A stretch of 25,862 nucleotides of DNA from MED660 sp002691025 (GTDB taxonomy: Bacteria > Myxococcota_A > UBA9160 > UBA4427), in the NCBI GenBank assembly GCA_002170485.2, contig NHDZ02000117.1:1-25862 (forward strand), in the 5' to 3' direction. The notes under the pieces are model-generated. The model saw nothing but the letters and a program-made list of their open reading frames with translations, was not told where the DNA came from and searched no databases. Shown here one piece after another: positions 15,486-23,000 of this stretch; positions within the stretch are counted from its first letter, which is position 1, and every line of letters starts with the position of its first letter. Made by a program: the position numbers and the translations under genes.

Positions 15486-15512
15486 GCACAACCCCCAGGG
15501 GTTGCCGGACAC

Positions 15513-15542
15513 AAAAAAAGGTGAGCCGTGTCGGGCTCACCT
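15513..15542 (-). terminator. Intrinsic terminator after rplT
   Basis: On the minus strand, AGGTGAGCC and GGCTCACCT make a 9-bp perfect stem with a 6-nt loop, directly followed by seven T. It lies about 58 nt beyond the rplT stop. It closes the thrS-infC-rpmI-rplT transcript and separates it from ihfA. Confidence 0.92.
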
Positions 15543-15600
15543 GGTTTTGCGCTGCTCCTGGCCGCGGTTTCTCGTTCCCACCGCTTTCAGGGAGTCGGGC

Positions 15601-15954
15601 CTAGGCTGCGCTTCGAGCCACCTCGGCCAGCTTGGAAAAGGCCGGCGGATTCGTGAGTGCCAGCTGGGCCAGACTCTTGCGGTCGAGTTCTACGCCCGCT
15701 TTTCGAAGACCACTCATGAAACGACTGTAGGAAAGGCCGTGCTCTCGAGCCGCCGCGTTGATTCGCACAATCCAGAGACTTCGGAAGTCTCTCTTGCGCA
15801 GCTTTCGACCGCGGTATGAATTGCTCGCAGCCCGATCGACGGCTTCCTGCGCCACGGTGGCGAGCTTGCTGCGCCCGCCTCGGAATCCCTTGGCTCGTTT
15901 GAGTATTCGGTTCTTGCGCTTGTTCGCGGTGACTCCGCGTTTTACCCTGGACAT
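15601..15954 (-). CDS. rplT: 50S ribosomal protein L20
   Basis: This is a 117-residue, highly basic protein that binds 23S rRNA early in large-subunit assembly. The sequence is standard for the family: MSRVKRGVTANKRKN, ILKRAKGFRGGRSKL, RDFRSLWIVRINAAAREHGLSYS, and a C-terminal helix DRKSLAQLALTNP. Length matches. The Shine-Dalgarno AGGAAGG is about 6 nt upstream of the ATG. It follows rpmI by 48 bp and ends the operon at the terminator. In many bacteria L20 represses its own operon by binding the infC-rpmI mRNA. Whether that holds here cannot be judged from sequence. Confidence 0.97.
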   Translation of the reverse strand: MSRVKRGVTANKRKNRILKRAKGFRGGRSKLATVAQEAVDRAASNSYRGRKLRKRDFRSLWIVRINAAAREHGLSYSRFMSGLRKAGVELDRKSLAQLALTNPPAFSKLAEVARSAA

Positions 15955-16002
15955 GATCTACCTTCCTGACTCGCTTTGGCCTTTGCGGCCCAAGCGGTGG
16001 GT

Positions 16003-16200
16003 CTAGCTGTACGGCAGCAGTTTTTCCATGCGGTTCGTATCCGCAGCGGCGACTTCCTCGCTGCCACGGTATTGCCTCTTCCGCTTGGTCGATTTGTTGG
16101 TGAGAATGTGATTCCGGTTGGCCTTGTTGCGCTTGAATTTGCCGGACCCTGTCCGACTGAAGCGCTTGGCGGCTCCCCGGTGCGATTTCATCTTAGGCAC
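16003..16200 (-). CDS. rpmI: 50S ribosomal protein L35
   Basis: This is a 65-residue basic ribosomal protein with the family pattern PKMKSHRGAAKRFSRTGSGKFKR, then NHILTNKSTKRKRQYRG. The start is GTG with AGGGAG about 9 nt upstream, and that Shine-Dalgarno overlaps the infC stop codon. Only 12 bp separate it from infC, so translation is probably coupled. It is part of the thrS-infC-rpmI-rplT operon. Confidence 0.97.
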   Translation of the reverse strand: MPKMKSHRGAAKRFSRTGSGKFKRNKANRNHILTNKSTKRKRQYRGSEEVAAADTNRMEKLLPYS

Positions 16201-16212
16201 TTTGGTGTCTCC

Positions 16213-16893
16213 CTACTGCGTATTTTCAGTTTCTGCCGCGTGGGCTTCGTTTTTCTCTTCTGCGGCGATCGGGCTGTTCTGGCCGGAATCGCTCGATTCG
16301 GCCTCTTTGGCCTCTTTTTCTTCGGCGCGCTTGATCTCCGCGATGGTTTCCCGGTCACCGATCAGGATCATGGACATGAAGCGTCCTTCCATTCTCGGCG
16401 GGTTTTCCATTTTGGCCACGCTTCCGAGTTGCTTGATGACTTCTTCAAGTTGATCTCGTCCGCGACTCTTGTGCACCATTTCCCGACCGCGGAACATCAC
16501 GGTCACTTTGACTTTGTCCCCTTCAATCAAGAACTTCCGGACATTGTTCAGTTTGAAGTTCAGATCGTGCTGATCCGTGCCCGGTCGAAGCTTGATCTCC
16601 TTGAGGGTGGCCGAATGTGAAGGCCGGTTCGTCTTCTTTTTCTTCTGCTCGTACTTGTACTTCCCGTAGTCCATGATCCGGCAGACCGGCGGCCTTGAAT
16701 TCGCCGCGACCTCAACGAGGTCCAGCCCCTCTTCCTGGGCCAGCACAATCGCCTCTTCGGGCGTCATCACTCCAAGCTGCTCACTGTCCGATCCAATGAC
16801 CCGGATTTCTCGAACCCGGATGCGTTCATTCACGCGTGTGGAATCTTTTTCAGGGGCCGCGACTCGAAATTTCGATCTTGATCTAGCAGGAAT
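16213..16893 (-). CDS. infC: Translation initiation factor IF-3 with AUU start and C-terminal tail
   Basis: IF-3 binds the 30S subunit and checks start-codon and initiator-tRNA pairing. The core is clear: RVNERIRVREIRVIGSD, the N-domain with CRIMDYGKYKYEQKKK in the linker, and the C-domain with LKEIKLRPGTDQHD and KVKVTVMFRGREM. I place the start at ATT 16893-16891, which lies 8 nt after GGAGG. The alternative TTG at 16899 would leave only 2 nt. AUU starts in infC are known and serve autoregulation, because IF-3 discriminates against them. Residues about 182-226 form a Glu/Ala/Lys-rich tail absent from typical IF-3 of about 180 residues. The Myxococcus xanthus IF-3 (Dsg) also has a long C-terminal extension. 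It follows thrS by 24 nt. Confidence 0.95.
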   Translation of the reverse strand: MPARSRSKFRVAAPEKDSTRVNERIRVREIRVIGSDSEQLGVMTPEEAIVLAQEEGLDLVEVAANSRPPVCRIMDYGKYKYEQKKKKTNRPSHSATLKEIKLRPGTDQHDLNFKLNNVRKFLIEGDKVKVTVMFRGREMVHKSRGRDQLEEVIKQLGSVAKMENPPRMEGRFMSMILIGDRETIAEIKRAEEKEAKEAESSDSGQNSPIAAEEKNEAHAAETENTQ

Positions 16894-16906
16894 ATTCAAC
16901 TCCTCC
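16891..16906 (-). promoter_or_regulatory. infC ribosome binding site and AUU start codon
   Basis: Minus strand: GGAGG at 16906-16902, 8 nt, then ATT at 16893-16891. The spacing is ideal for ATT and too short for the in-frame TTG at 16899, so this site decides the start. It implies IF-3 autoregulation through a non-canonical start codon. Confidence 0.75.
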
Positions 16907-16917
16907 GGGGTTTGTTT

Positions 16918-18864
16918 CTAGGTTAGGGGCCCCATTTTGCGCTCTGTGGCAGAAATCGCAAGCCTTGAGACCATAGCTTCGAGCTCCATAGGCTCAATTT
17001 TCTCTTTGGACTTCCTCAGACGGGGCGCCACGGTGCCCGCCTCGGCCTCCTGCTCGCCAATGACGAGGCTGATCGGGACCTTCTGTTTCTCCGCGTCCCG
17101 GATCTTGAAACCGAGGGTTTCGTTGCGTAGGTCGAGTTCGGCTCGCAGACCCGCACCCCGCAGGGCTTTTACGACCTCTTCCCCGTAGGGTAGCTGATTT
17201 TCACCGATGGGGAGCACGGCCACCTGGACCGGCGAGAGCCAGAATGGGAAATCGCCTCCCGTGTGTTCGATGTAGATCCCCATGAACCGCTCAATGGATC
17301 CCAGAACCGCACGATGGAGCATGGCGGGTTGGTGCCGTTCGCCATCGGCGCCGATGTAACTCAGTTCAAAACGACCGGGCATGGCCATGTCGATCTGGAT
17401 GGTGGCCAGGGTCCAGGCTCGCCCGAGTACATCGCGGAAATCGGCCTCGACCTTGGGCGCGTAGAAAGCGGCGTCGCCTTCCTTGATCCGGCAGGCGAAT
17501 CCGGCCCCCTCTACCGCGTCAATCAGGGTTCGCTCGGCGACATCCCAGTCCTCCGCGGAGCCGAGGAACTCGTCTCCGCGAGTGGAGACCGCCATCTCAA
17601 GGCCTTCGAGTCCGAGGGTTTCGTAGACCTCTGAAACCATCTCGAAAAAAGAGGTGATCTCCTCGGAAACCTGCTCCTGGGTGCAGTAGATGTGGGCATC
17701 GTCCTGCGCAAAACTGCGGACGCGGGTCAGGCCGGTGAGTGTCCCACTGCGCTCATTTCGGTGAAGTCGGCTGAACTCGGCCCAACGAATGGGAAGCTCC
17801 CGATAGGAACGTTTGGTGGTGCCAAAGAGGTGGCAGTGGCCTGGGCAGTTCATGGCCTTGACGCCAAGTTCTTCCTCGGAGTCGGACCCCTCAAACCAGT
17901 ACATGTCATCGTGGAACTTGTCGTAGTGACCTGAGCGNCGAAAGAGATCTGAGCGNAAAAGCTGAGGGGTGATGACTTCTTTGTAGCCATACTTCGGGTA
18001 CAGATCCCGGATGAAGTCGCAGAGCCCGTTGTANACGGCCACGCCTTTCGGCAGGTAGAACGGCGCGCCGGGCGAGAGCACGGGATCCAGCACGAAGAGT
18101 CCGAGTTCCACNCCGACCCGGCGATGGTCCCGCTTGCGNGCCTCTTCAAGTCTTCTCAGGTGCGCTTTGAGTTCTTTTGACGAGGCAAAGGCCGTGCCGT
18201 AGATCCGTTGAAGCGGCTGTGCAGATTCATCGCCCCGGAAATAGGTTCCAGAAACCTCCAGGAGCTTACTTGCGCCCACTTGCCCGGCGTTCGCCACATG
18301 GGGCCCGCGACACAGGTCAGTGAATCCGCCGTGCTGGAACAGGGTGATCTCGGCGTCTTCCGGAATATCGTCGAGTCGTTCCAATTTCAGATGCTCGCCG
18401 AGGCCTTCGAAGAGACTTCGGGCTTCTTCTCGACTTACCACCCGGCGCTCGAAAGCCGCTCCCTCCTTGATGATCTTCTTCATTTCGGCATCGATACGCT
18501 CGATGTCATCCGGCGTGAAGGGCGTTTCTACGAGAAAGTCGTACTGGAATTTCTCGCTATGGTCCGCCCGCCCCGCATCCACTTGGGCATCGGGGAAGAG
18601 TCGTTTCACCGCATCGGCCATGATGTGTTCGGCTGAGTGTCGGATGACGTCGCCCGCTTCCGGGTCCCGGGTGGTGACGATTTCAAGGTCCACGTCCTCG
18701 CGGATCGGGGTTCGGAGGTCCACGATCTGGCCTTCGATACGTCCTGCCACCGCGGCTTTGGCAAGCCCGGGACCGATCTGGTGAGCGACGTCGAGAACGC
18801 TGGCACCGGCACTCATGGACAGCGGCGTACCGTCGGGCAGCCGAACCGTGATGTTGTTACTCAT
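16918..18864 (-). CDS. thrS: Threonyl-tRNA synthetase
   Basis: This is a 648-residue class II aminoacyl-tRNA synthetase that charges tRNA-Thr. Domains in order are TGS (about 3-63), the editing domain with HSAEH (His76, His80) and the DLCRGPH motif (Cys185, His189), the catalytic core (about 250-540), and the anticodon-binding domain (about 545-648). The core has the zinc cysteine in MNCPGH (Cys340), motif 2 LHRNERSG, and motif 3 AMLHRAVLGSIERF. The start ATG 18864 is forced, because an in-frame TGA lies five codons upstream. It has no good Shine-Dalgarno of its own and overlaps a short upstream ORF. Five N bases are all at wobble positions, and four leave the residue unchanged. It heads thrS-infC-rpmI-rplT. 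Confidence 0.97.
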   Translation of the reverse strand: MSNNITVRLPDGTPLSMSAGASVLDVAHQIGPGLAKAAVAGRIEGQIVDLRTPIREDVDLEIVTTRDPEAGDVIRHSAEHIMADAVKRLFPDAQVDAGRADHSEKFQYDFLVETPFTPDDIERIDAEMKKIIKEGAAFERRVVSREEARSLFEGLGEHLKLERLDDIPEDAEITLFQHGGFTDLCRGPHVANAGQVGASKLLEVSGTYFRGDESAQPLQRIYGTAFASSKELKAHLRRLEEXRKRDHRRVXVELGLFVLDPVLSPGAPFYLPKGVAXYNGLCDFIRDLYPKYGYKEVITPQLXRSDLFXRSGHYDKFHDDMYWFEGSDSEEELGVKAMNCPGHCHLFGTTKRSYRELPIRWAEFSRLHRNERSGTLTGLTRVRSFAQDDAHIYCTQEQVSEEITSFFEMVSEVYETLGLEGLEMAVSTRGDEFLGSAEDWDVAERTLIDAVEGAGFACRIKEGDAAFYAPKVEADFRDVLGRAWTLATIQIDMAMPGRFELSYIGADGERHQPAMLHRAVLGSIERFMGIYIEHTGGDFPFWLSPVQVAVLPIGENQLPYGEEVVKALRGAGLRAELDLRNETLGFKIRDAEKQKVPISLVIGEQEAEAGTVAPRLRKSKEKIEPMELEAMVSRLAISATERKMGPLT

Positions 18865-18904
18865 GAGCCACGCCGGTCATGGAATCCGCTTCCTTGATCT
18901 TCAT
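18857..18904 (-). CDS. Possible upstream leader ORF overlapping thrS
   Basis: An ATG at 18880 with AAGGAAG about 8 nt upstream opens a 7-codon ORF (MTGVAHE). Its TAA overlaps the thrS start region (CATGAGTAA). An in-frame ATG at 18904 would extend it to 15 codons (MKIKEADSMTGVAHE). thrS itself lacks a Shine-Dalgarno, so ribosomes ending here could reinitiate on thrS. The second codon of the short form is threonine (ACC). Its reality rests only on this layout. Confidence 0.4.
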   Translation of the reverse strand: MKIKEADSMTGVAHE

Positions 18905-18922
18905 CGCCTGGGACAACAGGCG
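18905..18922 (-). promoter_or_regulatory. Hairpin between tRNA-Val and thrS
   Basis: CGCCTG and CAGGCG make a perfect 6-bp stem with a 6-nt loop, 6 nt after the tRNA-Val CCA end. It has no following T-run, so it is not an obvious terminator. It may mark tRNA 3' processing or form part of the thrS leader. Confidence 0.45.
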
Positions 18923-18928
18923 TTCAAC

Positions 18929-19004
18929 TGGTAGGCACGGGCGGAATCGAACCGCCGACCCCCACCGTGTCAAGGTGGTGCTCTAGCCGCTGAGCTACGT
19001 GCCT
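18929..19004 (-). tRNA. tRNA-Val (anticodon GAC)
   Basis: The minus-strand cloverleaf has acceptor AGGCACG/CGTGCCT, D stem GCTC/GAGC, anticodon stem CCACC/GGTGG with loop TTGACAC, and T arm GGCGG-TTCGATT-CCGCC. The 3' CCA is encoded. It lies 64 nt upstream of thrS with no terminator between, so cotranscription is likely. Confidence 0.96.
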
Positions 19005-19061
19005 ATGGAAAGTGTCGATCCAGTCCCCAGTCAAAGCCGGGGTCCGTTCTAAGAAGCCGGA

Positions 19062-19091
19062 ATGATTACCGATTTGCGAGCTGGGTGTCAA
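19062..19091 (-). promoter_or_regulatory. Putative sigma70-type promoter for tRNA-Val and thrS
   Basis: A perfect TTGACA -35 (19091-19086) is followed after 18 nt by AATCAT (19067-19062), a fair -10. It lies about 60 nt before tRNA-Val and is the only good promoter-like site upstream of the translation operon. Confidence 0.5.
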
Positions 19092-19119
19092 TTCGGAAAA
19101 AACCGGGTCGGGTTCGTCA

Positions 19120-20097
19120 TCAAGGAGCCTTGTCGAGGTCTGTTCCAGGGGTCGCGGGGAGAGGCTCTGGGAGATCCTCGAGATTCATGACCCCGCCCTC
19201 CTCTTGCGCTGCGGGAGGGGGTCGCCAGGCTGCGGAGATGGCGAGCCGAGGCCGAAGTGGGCCCTGCCACGGCGAGAGGTTTCCCGCCTCTTCCGCGTCT
19301 TGTACTTCAAGGGTGACCAGATTGAGTTCGGCGGGCGCGGCCGCCTGAAGCAGTCGGTTCAGCTCCGAAGCGGTCCAGGCGCCTTCGACCCGGATTCGAG
19401 CGTGCTGGGAGTAGAAGGCTTCGGGCGTCACGGAGGCCGCTTCGATCCCCGGACCTGCGAGAAGCTCGAGCACGGCCTGATAGAGGGCGTATTCATCAAG
19501 CCCGCTGAGTTCCAGTTCGATCCCCGTCAAGGCATCGAGAGGCATCGACGCGATGAGTCCCGTCTGCTCCAGACGTTGTCGCACCCGAGCCACCTCGACT
19601 TGCACTTCCATGACCACGACGTACTCGGTGGCGGCGTCTGGATCCTGGGTGAAGAGAGCGGGACGCTCACCTTGATCCTCGAGAATTCGGAAGCCCCGCG
19701 TATAGGGGACCATGTTCCGCCCCAGCGCCTCCTTGACCCTCTCTTCTTCCAATTCCTGGGCGGGCAGAAAAGAGCGGATGGGACTTTCCCAGGCGAGCGT
19801 GGTCCCCGCGAGAAGATCGGGCATGGGCGAGTCGGGGTCGGGTGCGTTCGGAGAACTGGGCTTGATGAGGAGGCCCTTCAGGAGGAGGTCTGCGCCGACT
19901 CGGGAGACGCCATTGATGAGGCCTTCTTGCACAGCCCGGTCCTTGGGCGTGTCCCGTGGGTTTCCCCGGCCGTGCAGCGCCACTGCGCCAACCACTTCCA
20001 ATCGCCGCACCTCGCTTTGGTCAGAGAAGGCCGGGCCCGTAGCGAGAAGCCATGCGGCCAGCCAGACGCTCGTGGCGATGAGGCCCGCACGCGTCAA
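19120..20097 (-). CDS. Exported protein of unknown function downstream of dnaE
   Basis: This is about 325 residues when started at TTG 20097, which overlaps the dnaE stop as TTGA and has GGAG 8 nt upstream. That start gives a good signal peptide (LTRAGLIATSVWLAAWLLA, with FS before DQS). Longer in-frame starts inside dnaE only add Arg-rich antisense-like sequence. The mature N-terminus, RRLEVVGAVALHG then TPKDRAVQEGLINGVSRVGADLL, recalls the repeated-name-and-renumber helix seen in LPP20/FlgT-like periplasmic proteins, but I cannot assign a family. The C-terminal half is alpha-beta, with no catalytic motif. Translation is coupled to dnaE, although no functional link is evident. It ends just before the tRNA-Val promoter. 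Confidence 0.75.
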   Translation of the reverse strand: MTRAGLIATSVWLAAWLLATGPAFSDQSEVRRLEVVGAVALHGRGNPRDTPKDRAVQEGLINGVSRVGADLLLKGLLIKPSSPNAPDPDSPMPDLLAGTTLAWESPIRSFLPAQELEEERVKEALGRNMVPYTRGFRILEDQGERPALFTQDPDAATEYVVVMEVQVEVARVRQRLEQTGLIASMPLDALTGIELELSGLDEYALYQAVLELLAGPGIEAASVTPEAFYSQHARIRVEGAWTASELNRLLQAAAPAELNLVTLEVQDAEEAGNLSPWQGPLRPRLAISAAWRPPPAAQEEGGVMNLEDLPEPLPATPGTDLDKAP

Positions 20098-23000
20098 AGG
20101 GTGCGCTCCGCGACCCGCCGTCCGAAGAGTGCATCCACATCGCGCTGCAGTTCCTCGCTGGGATCGACCCCTCGAAGTTCGCCCACGGAAAGGATGGTTT
20201 CGCTTTCTCCGGGGATCGTGATGTGGACAAAGACGGGGCATTCGCCCGGGTGCGTGGCGAGTACGTTGCGCAAGGCCGCCATGCGGTCACGATTGACTTC
20301 AGGCTCGGTGACCCGCACCCGCAGATAGGTGGTCAGGCGTTGCTCGCCTTCGTCCAGTCGCATGATTTCGCGGACCAGGACCTTCGGCGGGTCGCCGGCC
20401 TCGAGATTGCCCGAAATCAGCAGGGGCGTCGGGCCCTCGCCCTCCGGTCCCGTGATCGCGTCTCGAAGCAGGTCCACGTAGCCCTCATAGGGCTCCGAAA
20501 AGATGACCAGTTCGAAGCTGCCTTCCAGATCTTCGAGGGTAGCGAAGGCCATCCGCTTTCCTCTTTTGGTCCGGGTCTCACGCATCGCGGTGAGAAGCCC
20601 TCCGATGCGGACTTCTCGCCCCTCCTTTCCTTCTGTCTGGGAGGCCTTGCAGTCGGTGTAGCGATTCAGTTCATCCTTGACCTCGCCCAGCGGGTGGCCG
20701 CTTACGTAGAAACCAAGGAGTTCTTTTTCAAAAGACAGTCGCTCGCGATCATTCCAATCGGCCACTTCCAGGAGTTGCGGGGCCTCCATGCCCTGCCCGC
20801 CCGTCAGGTCCCCGAATAGATTTTCCTGGCCGACAGCACGGTCCCTCTGCTCAGAGGAGGCCCACTCCAGCGCAGAGTCGATGGTGGCGTAGACCGAAGC
20901 CCGACTCTCGTGCAGGGAGTCGAAGGCGCCGCCCCGCACCATGGCTTCAAGGGCCCGGCGGTTGACCTTTCGGGAGTCCACTCTCCGAGCGAAGTCGAAG
21001 AGACTCTCGAAGGGGCCTTCTGATTCTCGGCTCTCGATAATGGAGGTGATGGCGCCCGCGCCCAGATTCTTGATGCCGCCGAAGCCGAACCGGATCTTGC
21101 CCTCGACCACGCTGAAGTCCTGGATGGAAAAATTCACATCGGGCGGGACGATCTCCAGGCCCGAATCCCGAACGTGTCCGATATAGCGGGACATCTTGTC
21201 ATGATTGGTGGATTCGATGGTCAGTGTCGCGGCTAGATACTCGGCCCGGTGATTGGCCTTGAGATAGGCGGTCTGGTAGGTCAGGTAGGCGTAGGCGGCC
21301 GAGTGGGCTTTGGGAAAACCATACCCTGCGAACTCGGTGATCAGGTCGAAGACAGAGCCCGCTTCCGCCTTCTCGATCCCGTTCTTGAGGCAGCCATCCA
21401 CGAATCGCTCTCGTTGGCGATTCATCTCCTCCACCTTCTTCTTGCCCATGGCGCGACGGAGGAGGTCCGCCTCGCCCAGACTGTACCCGGCCATGGCCTG
21501 GGCAATCTGCAGAACCTGATCCTGATAGACGATGACACCGAGGGTCTCTTCAGTCAGGTGGGTGATGGAAGGGTGAAGATACGTGACCGGCGTCAGGCCC
21601 GCCTTTCGATTGACGAAGTCATCCACCATTCCGGATTGGAGTGGCCCCGGTCGGTACAGGGCGACGAGACTGATGATGTCTCGAAACTCTCGAGGGCCGA
21701 TCTTCGTGACGAGATCAGTCATGCCCGACGACTCCACCTGGAAGACGGCCTCCGTGTCTCCTCGACAGAGCAGTTCGAAGGTCGCTTTGTCATCGATGGG
21801 GATCTTGGAAAGGTCGAAATCCTTGAAGTCGGGCTTCTTCTGGATCAGGCGCTCGGCATCGGCCAGCAGGGTCAGGGTCTTGAGTCCCAGGAAGTCGAAC
21901 TTGATCAGGCCGACCTTCTCCACGCATCCCATGTTGTATTGGGACATGACGTCGCCCGATCGGGCATCGCGGTACAGGGGGACCATGTCGATCAGGGGCC
22001 GATTCCCGATGACGACACCGGCTGCATGCTTTGAGGCGTGGCGTGTCAGCCCCTCGAGCTTGAGCGCCGTTTCGATGAGTTGCGCCACCTGTCCGTCGGC
22101 ATCCATGCTGGCGCGGAGCTCAGGCGACTGGGCGATGGCCTCCTCGAGCGAGATCCCCAGTACATCGGGGATGCGCTTGGCGATCCGGTCCACGTCCCCG
22201 AACGACAGGCCGAGCACGCGGCCCACGTCGCGGATGGCGGCCCGGGCCTGAAGGGTTCCGAAAGTCACGATCTGGGCGACCTTCATGCCATCGTAGGCGC
22301 CTTCCAGGCTTTCCGGTGTGCCGTCCTCGTTCTGGGGGACCTTCTCGTCGTATTTCTCGGCGACGTACCGGATGACCTGCTCCCGGCCCCGCATGCAGAA
22401 GTCCACGTCGATATNCGGCATGCTGATGCGTTCCGGGTTCAGGAAGCGCTCGAAGATGATGTCGTACTCGATGGGGTCGACGTTGGTGATGTTCATCCCA
22501 TAGGCGACCAGACTGCCTGCGGAACTGCCTCGCCCGGGCCCCACCGGGATGCCATTCTTCTTCGCGTAATTGATGAAGTCGGCGACGATCAGGAAATACC
22601 CGGGAAAGCCCATCTGCTCAATGACATTGAGTTCGTGATTCATCCGCTCTACGTAGGGCTTGTGATGGGATTTTTCGAAGGGCTCATCCGAATCCATGCC
22701 CAGTCGATCGCGCAGTCCATCCCAGGCCTGTTCCCGCATGACGTCTTCCAGACTCTTGCCTGCCGGAACCTGGAAATCGGGCATGTGATACTCGCCCATC
22801 GGTATTTCCACGTCGCATCGCTCGGCGATCTCCAGCGTGCGGTCCACCGCCTCGGGGTGATCGTGGAAGACTTCNTGCATGGCATCGCCGTCTTTCACGA
22901 AGAAGCCGCGTCCGTCGAAGCGGAAGCGATTCTTGTCAGAAAGATTCGCCGCGGTTCCGATGCAAAGCAGCGCATCGTGGTGCTCGTGGTCGTCATGCTC

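Noticed and set aside
19097..19114. Possible terminator of the dnaE cluster (AACC/GGTT stem then T-run)
   Set aside because: The stem is only about 4 bp with two GC pairs. The T-run is good but the hairpin is too weak to call.
20098..20241. Longer start for the exported protein inside dnaE
   Set aside because: It adds Arg-rich sequence in a dnaE-overlapping frame and would bury the signal peptide.
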